This document shows, one piece after another, positions 27,717 through 38,559 of a stretch of 64,000 nucleotides of DNA (the stretch's first letter is position 1; every line of letters begins with the position of its first letter). Source of the stretch: Haloferula luteola (lineage in GTDB: Bacteria; Verrucomicrobiota; Verrucomicrobiia; Verrucomicrobiales; Akkermansiaceae). A model generated the notes under the pieces. The model did not search any database, was not told the origin of the DNA, and worked only from the letters and a program-made list of their open reading frames with translations. The position numbers and the translations under genes were made by a program. Location of the stretch: assembly GCF_014201715.1 (NCBI RefSeq), contig NZ_JACHFD010000011.1, positions 1 through 64,000 on the forward strand, in the 5' to 3' direction.

Positions 27717-28922
27717 ATGAAGAAACGGATCCGATTCACCGCCGCTGCGGCCATGGCCGCGGCAATTGCCCCCCTGCACGCGGAGGAATCCGCCGTTACC
27801 CCGCCCGTGGAAGTCCCCGCGGCCCAACCTGCTGAAAATATGCCTGAAACTCCTGCTGATGTTGCTGCTCCTCCCGCCGATGCCGAAAAAACCGAATCCG
27901 GTTTGGCCTCGAAAGTTCTCACTCCTGGCACGGGCGATCAAAAGCCTACGGCGACGGATACGGTGACGGTCCACTACTCGGGCTGGACGACGGACGGAAA
28001 GCTTTTCGATAGCTCGGTGAAGCGGGGTCAGCCGACCAGCTTCCCTCTGAACGGAGTGATCAAGGGTTGGACGGAAGGTCTGCAATTGATGACCGTCGGG
28101 GAAAAGCGTCGTTTCTGGATTCCGGCCGATCTTGCCTACGGTGAAAACCCCGGTGGGGGTCGTCCGGGTGGCTTGTTGGTTTTCGACGTGGAGCTTCTGG
28201 GCATCAAGGAAGTGCCTAAGGTCCCGGCGGATGCGGAAAAGACTGCCGATGGAGTGGCTTTCCAGAAGGTTTCGCCCGCCACCGCGGAAGGCAAGCCGGC
28301 TGAGGGGGACTTGGTGACATTCCACTTCAAGGGTTCCACGATGGAAGGCCAGGATCTGCAGGATACGCATCAACAGCCGACTCCGCCGACGGTTCCTCTG
28401 GCCCAGTTGCCGCCTGAAATGAAGGGCATGCTTGGCGATATGGGTCCGGGTGAAGTCCGCAAGGCTTGGTTGCCTGAGGCCCGTCTGCCCGGTGGCTTTA
28501 TCGTGGCTGAGCTGGAATTGATTTCCTTCAAGCCTGCACCTCCGGCACCTGAAGCTCCTGAGGAGGTGGCCGCAGTGCCCGCCGATGCGGCAAAGACCGA
28601 GAGCGGTCTGGCTTCGAAGGTTCTCACGGCGGCTCCTGAGGGGGCCGAAAAGCCGAAGGCGACCGATACGGTGAAGGTCCACTACACGGGTTGGACGACC
28701 GATGGCAAAATGTTCGACAGCTCGGTGGTTCGTGATGAGCCGGCTGAGTTTCCGCTCAACGGGGTGATCAAGGGTTGGACGGAAGGTGTCCAGCTGATGG
28801 GCGTGGGTGAGAAGCGCCGCTTCTGGATTCCCGCAGACCTTGCCTATGGCGAAAACCCCGGCGGTGGTCGTCCGGGTGGCATGCTCGTCTTCGACGTCGA
28901 GCTGCTGGAGATCGTGAAGTGA
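27717..28922 (+). CDS. Secreted protein with three FKBP-type peptidyl-prolyl isomerase domains
   Basis: The 401-residue protein has a signal peptide (1-20, ending near APLHA), a Pro/Ala-rich linker and three FKBP units at about 58-165, 166-280 and 285-401. Units 1 and 3 are nearly identical (TVHYSGWTTDGKLFDSS and KVHYTGWTTDGKMFDSS; NGVIKGWTEGLQLM and VQLM; GEKRRFWIPADLAYG). Both keep the residues expected for isomerase activity. Unit 2 (VTFHFKGSTMEGQDLQDT) is shortened and lacks the GWTEG and PADLAYG segments, so it is probably inactive. It would assist protein folding in the periplasm. ATG 27717 is chosen over the longer frame because it gives a clean signal peptide. Confidence 0.88.
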   Translation: MKKRIRFTAAAAMAAAIAPLHAEESAVTPPVEVPAAQPAENMPETPADVAAPPADAEKTESGLASKVLTPGTGDQKPTATDTVTVHYSGWTTDGKLFDSSVKRGQPTSFPLNGVIKGWTEGLQLMTVGEKRRFWIPADLAYGENPGGGRPGGLLVFDVELLGIKEVPKVPADAEKTADGVAFQKVSPATAEGKPAEGDLVTFHFKGSTMEGQDLQDTHQQPTPPTVPLAQLPPEMKGMLGDMGPGEVRKAWLPEARLPGGFIVAELELISFKPAPPAPEAPEEVAAVPADAAKTESGLASKVLTAAPEGAEKPKATDTVKVHYTGWTTDGKMFDSSVVRDEPAEFPLNGVIKGWTEGVQLMGVGEKRRFWIPADLAYGENPGGGRPGGMLVFDVELLEIVK

Positions 28923-28936
28923 TCTCGATCTGATTG

Positions 28937-29671
28937 ATGCCGGGCATGTGGCGGTTTGTGGCGCTCTTGGTGTCGTCGCTCCTGTTGCCGGGCTGCATGA
29001 TCGCGTTTCCGAAGGATCGGGAACGCGAGGCAGTCCGAAGAGAGGAAGTCGCGCGACCTGCGGATGAGCCGCGCACAGTGCCGGTGGTGATCTTTGCGGA
29101 CCGCCTGCACACGGGGGTGATCCTCGATCTTCGCTGGTTGCGCCGCCACGGATATGTGCCGCCCGAGGAGGTGAAATCCTACCGTTGGGCGGCCTTCAGC
29201 TGGGGGGATGAAACGGCCTATGTGCAGAAGGAATGGCTGACGCCGGGCCAGGTGTTTCAGGCATTCGCGTTGCCGTCTCGGTCGGTGATGGAGATCATCG
29301 CTTTCGACTACAACATTCCCGAAGTCTGCCACCATCAGCGGCTCTATCAGGGTTTCACGACCGAAGCGGCGGGTGAAGACATTGCCGCCTACTTGAATTT
29401 CACGACATTGCGCGATGCTCAAGGGGTGCCATCGGTGCTCGGGCCCTCGAGTTGGGGGGGCGGAGAGATGGTTCGTTCTCCCCACTCTTACTATTTCCCT
29501 CGGATCTGCAACGTGTGGACGGTCGAGGCACTCGATGCCGCGGGTTTTGAGTTCCACCGCTGGACGGGGTTGTCTGCCGCGGGAGTGATCCGCCAGGCGA
29601 CGGCTCGGAAGAATGGATTTGCCCAGATTTGGGATCCCTCATGGCAGATGAGCGGGAAGCTGTCTCCATGA
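28937..29671 (+). CDS. DUF2459 lipoprotein
   Basis: The 244-residue protein has a lipoprotein signal (ALLVSSLLLPGC). The DUF2459 domain follows: VVIFADRLHTGVILD, the YRWAAFSWGDETAYV region, then SPHSYYFPRICNVWTVEALDAAGFEF near the end. A conserved His and Asp in DRLHTGVILD and the Cys in ICNVWT suggest a papain-like or NlpC-like fold, but this is inference; the function is not established. It begins 14 bp after the triple-FKBP gene and is probably in its operon. ATG 28937 follows a TTG; ATG 28946 is also possible. Confidence 0.75.
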   Translation: MPGMWRFVALLVSSLLLPGCMIAFPKDREREAVRREEVARPADEPRTVPVVIFADRLHTGVILDLRWLRRHGYVPPEEVKSYRWAAFSWGDETAYVQKEWLTPGQVFQAFALPSRSVMEIIAFDYNIPEVCHHQRLYQGFTTEAAGEDIAAYLNFTTLRDAQGVPSVLGPSSWGGGEMVRSPHSYYFPRICNVWTVEALDAAGFEFHRWTGLSAAGVIRQATARKNGFAQIWDPSWQMSGKLSP

Positions 29672-30103
29672 GAGATTGAGGATGCTGCCCTCGAGTGGAG
29701 AGGGGACACCGGCGTTCCTCCTGGGGGAGTCCGAGGAAGCCCGCCGGTGTCGAAGGGGGAAGCCTTCCAGGCTCAGGTCCAAAGGACTTCCCCACAGTTT
29801 GGAGTTCCGTCCGGTTGCGGGCGGAGGGTGTCTCCGTGAAAAGACCGATTGCGGGGGGAAGGCAATATGGTCGCGTGGACCTGCGGTGGGAGGAGTGCCG
29901 CAGGAGTTTCCCCCGTAATCGAGGGACTTGAATCGTCCGACCTCGCCCGGAAATGAGGGGAGGAAAAGATGGGGAAGGTGCCGACGTTCAAGGGCTTGAT
30001 CCTGACCTGGCGGGCGACCTTTTCCCATCACGGGATGGCGGGGCAGGTGATCGCGTGATCCGGGAAGGCTTGCCCTAGGAGGAAGTCCGGGGGGCTCGGG
30101 GCG
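29672..30103. repeat. Non-coding convergent gap with several inverted repeats
   Basis: About 430 bp between the DUF2459 stop and the fabV terminator with no recognisable gene. The strongest structure is a long hairpin: GACACCGGCG (29705-29714) pairs with CGCCGGTGTC (29742-29751), and TTCCTC (29715-29720) pairs with GAGGAA (29733-29738). Another is CCTGCGG (29880-29886) with CCGCAGG (29898-29904). There are no T-tracts. It could be a decayed element, REP-like sequence or a structured RNA. Confidence 0.5.
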
Positions 30104-30144
30104 GAAAAACAAACGGACAGGGGAATTGGATTCCCACTGTCCGT
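30104..30144 (-). terminator. Intrinsic terminator of fabV
   Basis: On the minus strand an 8-bp stem (ACGGACAG with CTGTCCGT) is extended by 6 bp (GGGAAT with ATTCCC) past one bulged A. TTTGTTTTT (+ 30104-30112) follows. It lies 25 nt after the fabV stop codon. Confidence 0.9.
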
Positions 30145-30169
30145 AAATAGAGGGGGCTTGAGCCAGCGT

Positions 30170-31363
30170 TTAGCCGAGAGAAGGGACGCTGGTGGCAGGG
30201 TCGGTGTCGGCACTGTAGTCCACGCCATCGAGTCCGAAGCCGAACAGGCGCAGGAAGGAACTTTCGTAGCCTTCGACATCTGCAAGTTCCAAAAGGTTGG
30301 CGGTATTCACGGCCTCCCACACTTCGGCAATTTGAGCCTGAACCGCTGGTTCCATTTCCCAGTCGTCGACGCGGATCCGGCCGGCTTCGTCGGGCTGGGG
30401 GTCGGCCTTGCCATAGAGACGATCGCGGAACAGTCGGTCCATTTGCTCAATGGTATCCTCGTGGGTGCCCTGCTCTTTCATGATTTTGTAGAGCAGCGAG
30501 ATGTAGAGAGGCACGACAGGAATGGCCGAGGAGGCTTGAGTGACGAGCGCTTTGTTGACGGAGACCCAGGCTTTTCCGCTGAGCTCGGAGAGTTTTTCAT
30601 CGAGGGCTTGTTGCGCGCGTTCGAGATCGATTTTGGCTGCGCCAATGGTGCCGTCCTTATAGATGGGCCAGGTCACTTCAGGGCCGATGTAGGAGTAGGC
30701 AACCGTGACGACGCCATCGGCGAGCACGCCGGCTTCTTTCAGAGCGTCGATCCACATTTCCCAGTCTTCGCCGCCCATCACGGCGACGGTCTGATCGATT
30801 TCCTCCTGGCTGGCGGGTTCGATGGTGACTTCGTCGACGACCTTGGTGGAGGTGTTGAGATTCTTGTTGGTGTAGGTCTGCCCGATGGGTTTGAGGCAGG
30901 ACTTGAAGGTCTCGCCTGATTTCGGGTGGGTGCGGCGTGGGGAGGCGAGGGAGTAAATGACGCAATCGACTTGTCCCAGATCGGCTTTGATGGCCTCGAT
31001 CACGGTTTGTTTCATTTCGTCGGAGAAGGCGTCGCCATTGAACGAACGGGCGTAGAGACCGGCAGCTTGGGCTTCCTTTTCGAAAGCTGCGGAGTTGTAC
31101 CAGCCCGCCGTACCCGTGCGACGTTCTTCACCGGGCTTTTCGAAGAAGACACCGACGGTTGCCGCGCCGCAGCCGAAGGCCGCCGCAATGCGCGAGGAAA
31201 GACCGTAACCGGTGGAAGATCCCACCACGAGGACCTTCTTTGGGCCGTGATCGACGGGACCGCGTGAGCGGACGAGGGCGATTTGGTCGGCGACATGTTG
31301 GGCGCAGCCATCGGGATGCGCGGTGGTGCAGATAAAACCTCGGATCTTCGGTTCGACGATCAT
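30170..31363 (-). CDS. fabV: Trans-2-enoyl-CoA/ACP reductase (NADH), FabV
   Basis: FabV reduces trans-2-enoyl-ACP or -CoA with NADH in the last step of fatty-acid elongation and is often triclosan-resistant. The 397-residue length is exactly that of the family. The N-terminal [20 protein letters not shown], the cofactor motif [40 protein letters not shown] and the active-site region [24 protein letters not shown] (Tyr and Lys) are all clear. It has its own promoter with a -10 only 9 nt before the start codon, and a strong terminator, so it is a single-gene unit. Confidence 0.96.
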   Translation of the reverse strand: MIVEPKIRGFICTTAHPDGCAQHVADQIALVRSRGPVDHGPKKVLVVGSSTGYGLSSRIAAAFGCGAATVGVFFEKPGEERRTGTAGWYNSAAFEKEAQAAGLYARSFNGDAFSDEMKQTVIEAIKADLGQVDCVIYSLASPRRTHPKSGETFKSCLKPIGQTYTNKNLNTSTKVVDEVTIEPASQEEIDQTVAVMGGEDWEMWIDALKEAGVLADGVVTVAYSYIGPEVTWPIYKDGTIGAAKIDLERAQQALDEKLSELSGKAWVSVNKALVTQASSAIPVVPLYISLLYKIMKEQGTHEDTIEQMDRLFRDRLYGKADPQPDEAGRIRVDDWEMEPAVQAQIAEVWEAVNTANLLELADVEGYESSFLRLFGFGLDGVDYSADTDPATSVPSLG

Positions 31364-31372
31364 GATGGCGCG

Positions 31373-31401
31373 ACGCTAGGGGGCGGTTCCCGGCGCGGCA
31401 A
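31373..31401 (-). promoter_or_regulatory. fabV promoter (leaderless type)
   Basis: On the minus strand TTGCCG (+ 31396-31401), a 17-nt spacer and TAGCGT (+ 31373-31378) precede ATG 31363 by 9 nt. It lies directly after the stop codon of the upstream amidohydrolase gene. Confidence 0.6.
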
Positions 31402-31408
31402 GTCCATC

Positions 31409-32665
31409 TCACAAGGGGGTGGCGGCTTGTCTTCGGATCCATGCCAAGACCTTGTCGGCCAGCCGGTCGAAGGCCGTTACCGATTGGAGAATGTGCTCTT
31501 CCAGGGTGTCTTCGATCTTGTTGTGGCTGATGCCATGGAGGCTTTGGACAAACATCATCACGGTAGGGACGCCCGCGGCGGCGATCTCGGCAGCATCGTG
31601 AAGGGGACCGGAAGGCAGGCGGTGCGAGACACCGCAGGTTTCTAGAATCGCCTCATCGCAGAGGTCGATGAGTTCGGGATGAAAGGGGCGAGGGGCGATG
31701 TGCCAAAGCCGCTCCCAATCCACGGTAAGCCCGCCTTCCTCGGCGAAACGGGTTGAGGCATCGCGGGCCTCAATCAGCATCGAAGAGAGCTTTTCTGCAT
31801 CGAGGTGGCGTTGGTCGAGGGTGATGCGGCAGGTTTCGACCACGCTGGTGACGATGCCCGGTGTGGTGGTGCAGGAGCCAATGGTGCACACGCCTTCTCC
31901 GCTGCGGTCGGCGATGGCATAGATATCGGCGCTCATTTTGCCAGCGGCGAGCAGGGCATCCCGGCGGCGATTCATGGGGGTGCTGCCCGAGTGAGCGGCT
32001 TGGCCATGGAATGTGATGGCGTGGCGCTCGACACCGAAAGTTCCAAGGACGGCCCCAAGGGGGAGGTCGAGGTCGAGCAAGACGGGACCTTGCTCGATGT
32101 GGAGCTCGATGTAAGCCGCTGCGTGGGTGAGTTCGCGACCACTGGTGAGCACGGCATCAAGGTCAAGGCCGCAAGCGGCGAGGGCCTCGGGGAGGGGGAT
32201 GCCGTCTCGATCGATCAGACCACGGGCTTCCTCAATATCGAGGTTCCCCGAGCAGGCGGAGGAGCCAAAGAGGCTTTTCCCAAAGCGGGCGCCTTCTTCG
32301 TCAGCCCAATCGACAAGGCGGATCGTGATGGGTGGGCAACCGTCGTATTCGGCCACTAGGCGACGCAGGATGGCGACTCCTGTGAGCAGGTTGAGGCAGC
32401 CATCGAGCCAGCCGCCATTGGGCACGGAGTCGATATGACCGCCGATGAGCAAGGCGTGCTCGGATTCGCCACGCAGGGTGCTCCAGAGATTCCCGGCCGC
32501 ATCGCGGTGTGTCTCGACCGGGAGATCTTCGAGCAGTCCCAGAAACCACTCGCGGGCGCGTGACCAAGTTTCGGTAAAAGCCACGCGCTGGGCCCCATTT
32601 TCGTCTCCGGTGAGGGAGCGCAGTTCCTTCAACTCGGCGAGCGTGCGTTGCGGATCCAGACTCAT
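31409..32665 (-). CDS. Zn-dependent M20-family amidase (hydantoinase/carbamoylase/allantoate amidohydrolase type)
   Basis: The 418-residue protein matches the hydantoinase/carbamoylase branch of the M20 family. Metal ligands are visible in order: His and Asp in IGGHIDSVPNGGWLDGCLN, the Glu pair in DWADEEGARFGKSLFGS, His in AYIELHIEQGPVL and the final His in SLHGISHNKIEDT. The dimerisation domain sits between (FHGQAAHSGSTPMNRRRDAL). Enzymes of this group hydrolyse N-carbamoyl amino acids, ureidoglycine-type compounds or allantoate in the cytoplasm; the substrate cannot be assigned. No purine or hydantoin gene is adjacent. TACTTT ends 8 nt before ATG 32665, a possible -10. Confidence 0.88.
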   Translation of the reverse strand: MSLDPQRTLAELKELRSLTGDENGAQRVAFTETWSRAREWFLGLLEDLPVETHRDAAGNLWSTLRGESEHALLIGGHIDSVPNGGWLDGCLNLLTGVAILRRLVAEYDGCPPITIRLVDWADEEGARFGKSLFGSSACSGNLDIEEARGLIDRDGIPLPEALAACGLDLDAVLTSGRELTHAAAYIELHIEQGPVLLDLDLPLGAVLGTFGVERHAITFHGQAAHSGSTPMNRRRDALLAAGKMSADIYAIADRSGEGVCTIGSCTTTPGIVTSVVETCRITLDQRHLDAEKLSSMLIEARDASTRFAEEGGLTVDWERLWHIAPRPFHPELIDLCDEAILETCGVSHRLPSGPLHDAAEIAAAGVPTVMMFVQSLHGISHNKIEDTLEEHILQSVTAFDRLADKVLAWIRRQAATPL

Positions 32666-32719
32666 GGTCGGGAAAAGTAGCGAATGACGTGCCGCAAGTC
32701 GGGGGAAATCTTCGGGTGG

Positions 32720-35700
32720 CTAGCTTCGGGTATGGGCCAGTTCGGCCTGCAAGAAAGGGGCGGTGGCGGATTTCTTGGATCGAGCGACTTTCTCTGGTGG
32801 GCCTGAGGCGACGAGGAGCCCGCCACCGTCGCCCCCTTCAGGGCCAAGGTCGAGTATCCAGTCGGCTTCGGCCGCAACCGCCATGTGGTGTTCGATGACA
32901 ACGACGGTGTGGCCTTCATCGACGAGGCGATGGAGGACGTCGATGAGTCGCCGGACGTCTTCGAGGTGGAGTCCCACGGTGGGCTCCTCAATCAAGTAGA
33001 GGTTGCTGGTTTTGAGTTCCCGGGTGGTGAGCTGGGCTTTGGCCGAGCGACCTCGAATGAGTTGGGAAACCAATTTGATGCGTTGGGCCTCTCCGCCGCT
33101 GAGTGTGGGTGATGGTTGGCCGAGCTGGAGATATCCGAGGCCGGTATCCGCCAGGAGTTGAAGGGGGCTTGCGATCCGAGGTTGGCTTTCGAAGAAAGCA
33201 GCAGCCTGCTCGATGGTCATGCGCAAGACTTCGCCGATATTCTTTTCCCGGAACCGTACGTCGAGCGTGGCGGGATTGTAGCGGAGTTCGTCGCAGGCCT
33301 CACAGGGGACCCAGGTGGTGGGGAGAAAGTCCATTTCCAGTTTCACGCGGCCATTGCCCTCACAGACGGGGCAACGACCTCCGCCGGTGTTGAAGGAAAA
33401 ACGGGAAGCATCGTAGCCACGCATGCGGGATTCCGGGAGCTGGGCAAACAGTTTGCGGATGTCGTCGAAGATTTTGACGTAAGTCGCGGGGCAGGAGCGC
33501 GAAGTTTTCCCGATGGGGGATTGATCGACTTCGTAGACGGACTTGATTCCCTTGTGGCCGGAGACGGATTTGTAGGTTTTGGCGGCGGCGTTTTGGCGTT
33601 CGAAAGCGGCCGCGAGGCATTGGTGCATGAGAGTGGATTTTCCGGATCCGGAAATGCCGGTCAGAACGGTCAGGCGGCCCAAGGGGATGGCCACATCGAT
33701 CGACCTCAAATTGTGGGCATGGCAGCCGATGAGTTTGAGGAGGGGGTGAGTTTTGCCGATCGGGCGGCGCTCACCGCGCATGGGGTGAGAAATGGGATGG
33801 GTGAGGGCCTGATAGGTGGGAGAGGCGGCGGCGTGGGAGGGCGTGACTGCCGTGGTGGAGGCGTTTTCGTTCTTCTTGCGAGAGGGGGGCGCATTGGGGA
33901 GGGGCGGACTCGGGATTTGGGGAGGGGCACCTTGATAGACGATTTCACCACCAAGACGACCGGCTCCGGGGCCGAGGTCGATGAGATGATCGGCACGGGC
34001 GATGGTGTCCTCATCGTGTTCGACGATGATGAGGGAGTTGCCCCGGTCGCGAAGTGCGGTGAGGGTGTCGAGGAGACGGGTGTTGTCGCGTGGGTGGAGG
34101 CCGATGGTGGGCTCGTCGAGGACGTAGAGGACGCCTTGAAGGTTTGAGCCCAGTTGGGCGGCGAGGCGGATGCGTTGGCTTTCACCACCGCTGAGGGTTT
34201 TTGCCGAGCGATCGAGTTGGAGGTAGCCGAGCCCGACGTGGTCGAGGAAGGAGAGACGTTGGGTGATTTCGGGAAGGATATCGCGGGCGATGAGTTGGTC
34301 GCGCTCCGTGGTGAAGTGAACTTTGGCGAAATGGCGGGTGGCGTCGGAAACGGGAAGGTGTGCGAGGTCTGCGATGGGCGTGGAACCGAGCCGGACCGCG
34401 CGGGACTCGGGGTTGAGGCGGGAACCTTGGCAGGCGGAGCAGGTGATCAATTCGGCTTCATCCATGCGGTCGATTTGCCGATCGGCGTCCAATTCCGCGG
34501 CGAGAACCGAGTCATGCCTGGAAAGGTCAAGACGTTGGCCTCGTTTGGGAGTGCGGCCATGTCCGCGGCAGGTCGGGCACCAGCCATGGGGGGAGTTGAA
34601 AGAAAACAGGCGTGGGTCGAGCTCGTCGAAGGAGCGTCGGCAGCTCGGGCAGGCGGCTTCCGTGGAGAGAACCACGATTTTCTTTTCTGGGGTGATGATT
34701 TTGAGAGTGCCTTTTCCGATATCAAGGGCGCGCTCAATGGAGGAGGGGTCAAGCCCCTGGGAGGCACCCAGGTTTTTGGCAGCTGGGGATGAGCGCGAGA
34801 CCTCGGCTTGGGCGACTTCGGCGACGACCACATCGATGTCGTGCTCCTTGAATCTCTCGAGGCGGGTGAAGCCTTCCGCCTGGCGAAGTTGACCGTCGAC
34901 GAGAAGGCGTTGGAAGCCTTGTTTGAGGGCCCACTCTGCGACTTCGCTATGGTAGCCTTTGCGACCGCGAATGACGGGGGCGAGGAGGGCGACCGGGCCT
35001 CTTTTGAGGTGTTCACGAATGCTCTTTTCGATGGCAGCGAGCGATTGTTTTTCCACGGGAACCTGGCAGTCGGGGCAGTAGCGGGTGCCGAGTTTGGCGT
35101 AGAGAAGCCGGATGAAGTTCCAGAGTTCGGTGACGGTGGCGACGGTCGATTTCATGCCGCCTTGGGAAACTCGCTGTTCGATGGCGACGGTGGGTGGGAG
35201 CCCGCTCAATTGGTCGAGGTCGGGTTTTTCGAGCTGCTCGGCAAATTGGCGGGCATAGGCGGACATCGAGTCCAGGAATCGCCGTTGGCCTTCGGCAAAG
35301 AGGATATCGAAGGCGAGGGTGGATTTGCCCGAGCCGGAGAGGCCGGAGACGACGACCAGCTGATCGCGGGGGATATCGACGGAAATATTCTTGAGGTTGT
35401 GCTCGCGGGCTCCGCGGAGGGAGATCACTGCGCCTGCTGTTGAGGTAGGAGGGGACGAGGTGGGAGATGCGTCCGGACGCGGTGAGTGGCTGGCCGGTCG
35501 AAGGAATCGTGCGGTTTCGGTCGCGAGCTTGGCGACTTGGGCCGGCGGGCCCTCGGCGACGATTTGCCCGCCGTTTTTTCCAGCGCCGGGACCGAGTTCG
35601 ACGAGCCAATCGGCCGAGCGAATGACATCGAGGTTGTGTTCGATGACGAGGAGTGAATGGCCGTGATCGACGAGTCGTTGGAACACTCCGAGCAGCCGTT

Positions 35701-38497
35701 CGACGTCGGAAAAATGAAGCCCAGTGGTGGGCTCATCAAGGATCAGCAATTTCGAGCGTGAGTGGCGTGCATCGGCTTTGCCACCTGTTTGAGCGATGAT
35801 CTGGCACAGTTTGAGGCGCTGGGATTCTCCTCCAGAGAGGGTGTTGAGAGGTTGTCCGAGCTTGATGTATCCGAGGCCCACTTCGCTCAGGGGGAGCAGG
35901 GCGCGCCGAATGGAGCTGTGCCGTTTGCGGGTGGAAGAAGTGGAAGAGGGATCGTCGGCGTAGAACGTGAGGGCTTGATCGATGGTCAGCTCGAGGACAT
36001 CGGCGATCGATTTTCCGCGATACAACATGTCGAGGGTCGACGGCTTGTAGCGACGTCCGCCGCAGTCTGGGCAGGTGACCTGAATGTCGGAAAGGAACTG
36101 CATTTCCACTTTTTCAAAGCCGGCACCGGAGCAACGGTCGCAGCGCCCTTCTCCGGAGTTGAACGAGAAGAAGCCGGTATTGCAGTTTCGGGATTTGGCG
36201 TCGGGAGTTTGGGCGAAAAGTTGTCGAATCTCGTTGAAGGCACCCAGGAGGATGGCAGGTGTCGATCGCGGTGTGCGAGCCAGCGGAGATTGATCGACGA
36301 TGAGCACATCACTCAAGTACTGGGTTCCTCGGAGTTCTTTGAGGGGCGCGGGATCGAGTTCCGGAATGTCTTTTTTGAGCCGCTTGGCAAGGTTGGCGAA
36401 GAGGACATCGTGGGCGAGGGTGGACTTGCCCGATCCAGACACTCCGGTGAGGCAGACGAAGAGTCCTAGGGGGAGATCGAGATTGAGCTTTTTTAAGTTG
36501 TGGCGGGTGGCTCCGCGCAGGTGAAGGAACCCGTCCCCCGGTTCTCGAACGGTCTTGGGCGGGGCGATGGAACGCTCGCCGGTGAGCCATGGCAGTGTTC
36601 CCGTGCCGGGAAGGTGCCGGGCGAGTTCCGATCGTTCTGACGTGACGCCGTGATTGGACGAGCGAGGAGACTTTTCGGGATGATGGACGGGGCCCTGATA
36701 AATGAGGGATCCGCCCTGATCGCCGGATGCGGGGCCGATGTCGATGATTTCGTCGGCGGCGCGCATCACCGATTCCTCATGCTCGACGACGACGAGAGTA
36801 TTGCCCTTGTCGCGCAGGTCGTGCATGACGCCGACGAGGCGCTCGACGTCGCGCGGGTGAAGGCCGACGGTCGGCTCATCCAGTACAAAGAGGGTGTTGG
36901 ACAGGGAGGCGCCGAGACAGGTGGTGAGGTTGACGCGTTCGATTTCACCCCCAGAGAGGGTGCGGGCTGGACGATCGAGCGTGAGATAGGAAAGGCCGAC
37001 TTCGTCGAGATACCGGAGCCGGCTGGTGATTTCGGTGAGGACGAGGTCGATAGGGGAATCCTTGCTGCCGGTGGTGGGGCGGCTGCGATCCATGGATTGG
37101 AAAAGCAGCCGCAATTCGGCGAGGGGGAGCTGCCACATTTCAGGGAGGGTTTTCCCGGCAACTTTGAAGCACAGGGCCTCGGGCTGGAGGCGTTTGCCCC
37201 GGCATTTCGGACAGGCGGTGTAGGAACGGAAACGGCTGAGAAAGACGCGGACGTGCATCTTGTAGGCCTTGGTTTCCAGCCAATCGAAGAAGCCTTTGAT
37301 GCCATACCAGCCACCGTCTCGCCAGAGTGCTTCCATTTCGTCCATGGAGGCATCTGGGCGGTCTCCGTATTTGACCCACTCCTGGAGGTCTTCCGAGAGT
37401 TCTTCAAAGGGCGTGGTGATGGAGATGCCTCGTTCCCGGCAATTGCGGAGGAGATCGCGTTGGCATTCTTCACCTCGTTCTCCTTGGAAAGGTTTCACGG
37501 CTCCCTGTTTGAGGGAGAGGGAAGGGTCGGGGAGGGCCTTATTGAGGTCGATGCCGATGACGCGTCCGAAACCGCGGCAGTGGGGACATGCCCCCAAGGG
37601 ATTGTTGAAGGAGAAGAGCGCTGGGGAGGGGGGCCTCAGGGTGAAGCCGGTGGCGGGATTTTCCCAGAGGCTCGAGAAATCTTGGCGGGTTTGGCGAGAG
37701 ACCGTGGTGATCTGGGCATGGCCCTTGCCGAGTTGGAAGGCATGCTCGAGGGCTTCGAACAGTCGCGCGCGGGTCCTGGAGGAAACCGTTAGGCGGTCTT
37801 GGATGACATCAACGGAGCGTGCGAGGAGATCAGGGGCCGACTCCGGTTCGTCGGTCCGCAGGATTTCTCCTTCTGCCGTGAGGATGCGCAGGTAGCCCTG
37901 TTGATTGAGAAAAGGGAAAAGCTCATTGGGTTTGGTCTCCGCGGGGATGGGAACCGGGAAGGTGATGAGGACGGCTTCTCCCGGGAGGTGCTCGTGGGCC
38001 CATGCGGCGGCCGACTCCGGGCTATCCGGGTGGATTTCTTCACCGGTTTTGGGGTCGAAGCCTGTTGCTGCCCGGGCAAACAGGAGTTTCAGGTAGTCGT
38101 TGATTTCGGTGAGGGTGCCGACGGTCGAGCGGGTGGTGCGGATGTGGTTTTTTTGCTCGATGGCGATGGCTGGGGGGATGCCGTCGATGCGATCGACATC
38201 GGGCTTGTCCATGCGATCAAAGAACTGGCGGACGTACGGCGAGAAGGTCTCCACATAGCGTCGTTGGCCCTCGGCATACAAAGTGTGGAAGGCGAGCGAG
38301 GACTTCCCGGAGCCGGAGGGACCGGTGACGACCGTGAGTTTGCCTAAGGGGATGTCGAGATCGAGGTCCTTGAGGTTGTGCTGGCGAGCACCGCGAATTT
38401 GGATCGACGACGCGGGCTGAGGGGAAACTGGAAGGGATGGGGGAGGAGTTTTGGACGTTCCCTTTTTCTTCGCAGCGGATTTTTTTTTCGCGGGCAC
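32720..38497 (-). CDS. uvrA: Double-length excinuclease ABC subunit A
   Basis: UvrA recognises bulky DNA lesions and loads UvrB in nucleotide excision repair. This 1925-residue protein is two UvrA units in one chain, roughly 1-1010 and 1020-1925. Four P-loops are visible: [12 protein letters not shown] near 58, [13 protein letters not shown] near 687, [13 protein letters not shown] near 1050 and [13 protein letters not shown] near 1610. There are four LSGGE signatures (EIERVNL, ESQRLKL, ESQRIRL, EAQRIKL). CxxC pairs of zinc fingers are present in both halves. The halves are clearly diverged. A Lys-rich head ([13 protein letters not shown]) precedes the first unit. Chlamydia also has a double UvrA, so this form is known in the PVC group. 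The start is a GTG, with TAATCT 6 nt before it. It is divergent from the globin gene. Confidence 0.95.
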   Translation of the reverse strand: MPAKKKSAAKKKGTSKTPPPSLPVSPQPASSIQIRGARQHNLKDLDLDIPLGKLTVVTGPSGSGKSSLAFHTLYAEGQRRYVETFSPYVRQFFDRMDKPDVDRIDGIPPAIAIEQKNHIRTTRSTVGTLTEINDYLKLLFARAATGFDPKTGEEIHPDSPESAAAWAHEHLPGEAVLITFPVPIPAETKPNELFPFLNQQGYLRILTAEGEILRTDEPESAPDLLARSVDVIQDRLTVSSRTRARLFEALEHAFQLGKGHAQITTVSRQTRQDFSSLWENPATGFTLRPPSPALFSFNNPLGACPHCRGFGRVIGIDLNKALPDPSLSLKQGAVKPFQGERGEECQRDLLRNCRERGISITTPFEELSEDLQEWVKYGDRPDASMDEMEALWRDGGWYGIKGFFDWLETKAYKMHVRVFLSRFRSYTACPKCRGKRLQPEALCFKVAGKTLPEMWQLPLAELRLLFQSMDRSRPTTGSKDSPIDLVLTEITSRLRYLDEVGLSYLTLDRPARTLSGGEIERVNLTTCLGASLSNTLFVLDEPTVGLHPRDVERLVGVMHDLRDKGNTLVVVEHEESVMRAADEIIDIGPASGDQGGSLIYQGPVHHPEKSPRSSNHGVTSERSELARHLPGTGTLPWLTGERSIAPPKTVREPGDGFLHLRGATRHNLKKLNLDLPLGLFVCLTGVSGSGKSTLAHDVLFANLAKRLKKDIPELDPAPLKELRGTQYLSDVLIVDQSPLARTPRSTPAILLGAFNEIRQLFAQTPDAKSRNCNTGFFSFNSGEGRCDRCSGAGFEKVEMQFLSDIQVTCPDCGGRRYKPSTLDMLYRGKSIADVLELTIDQALTFYADDPSSTSSTRKRHSSIRRALLPLSEVGLGYIKLGQPLNTLSGGESQRLKLCQIIAQTGGKADARHSRSKLLILDEPTTGLHFSDVERLLGVFQRLVDHGHSLLVIEHNLDVIRSADWLVELGPGAGKNGGQIVAEGPPAQVAKLATETARFLRPASHSPRPDASPTSSPPTSTAGAVISLRGAREHNLKNISVDIPRDQLVVVSGLSGSGKSTLAFDILFAEGQRRFLDSMSAYARQFAEQLEKPDLDQLSGLPPTVAIEQRVSQGGMKSTVATVTELWNFIRLLYAKLGTRYCPDCQVPVEKQSLAAIEKSIREHLKRGPVALLAPVIRGRKGYHSEVAEWALKQGFQRLLVDGQLRQAEGFTRLERFKEHDIDVVVAEVAQAEVSRSSPAAKNLGASQGLDPSSIERALDIGKGTLKIITPEKKIVVLSTEAACPSCRRSFDELDPRLFSFNSPHGWCPTCRGHGRTPKRGQRLDLSRHDSVLAAELDADRQIDRMDEAELITCSACQGSRLNPESRAVRLGSTPIADLAHLPVSDATRHFAKVHFTTERDQLIARDILPEITQRLSFLDHVGLGYLQLDRSAKTLSGGESQRIRLAAQLGSNLQGVLYVLDEPTIGLHPRDNTRLLDTLTALRDRGNSLIIVEHDEDTIARADHLIDLGPGAGRLGGEIVYQGAPPQIPSPPLPNAPPSRKKNENASTTAVTPSHAAASPTYQALTHPISHPMRGERRPIGKTHPLLKLIGCHAHNLRSIDVAIPLGRLTVLTGISGSGKSTLMHQCLAAAFERQNAAAKTYKSVSGHKGIKSVYEVDQSPIGKTSRSCPATYVKIFDDIRKLFAQLPESRMRGYDASRFSFNTGGGRCPVCEGNGRVKLEMDFLPTTWVPCEACDELRYNPATLDVRFREKNIGEVLRMTIEQAAAFFESQPRIASPLQLLADTGLGYLQLGQPSPTLSGGEAQRIKLVSQLIRGRSAKAQLTTRELKTSNLYLIEEPTVGLHLEDVRRLIDVLHRLVDEGHTVVVIEHHMAVAAEADWILDLGPEGGDGGGLLVASGPPEKVARSKKSATAPFLQAELAHTRS

Positions 38498-38503
38498 GGC
38501 GGG

Positions 38504-38554
38504 AGATTAGGCAGCTCAGGGAGGGTTGCCAGTGGAGTTTGCAGGCACTATGCC
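38504..38554. promoter_or_regulatory. Overlapping divergent promoters of uvrA and globin genes
   Basis: Rightward: TTGCCA (38526-38531), a 17-nt spacer and TATGCC (38549-38554), 5 nt before globin ATG 38560. Leftward: TAATCT (+ 38504-38509), 6 nt before the uvrA GTG, with the same six bases 38526-38531 read as TGGCAA at a 16-nt spacing. The two start codons are only 62 bp apart, so the promoters must interfere. Confidence 0.5.
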
Positions 38555-38559
38555 GAGGC

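Noticed and set aside
30075-30095. Short string resembling the RNase P RNA element GAGGAAAGTCCGGGC
   Set aside because: One base is missing, the other conserved RNase P segments are not found, and only about 20 bp separate it from the fabV terminator.
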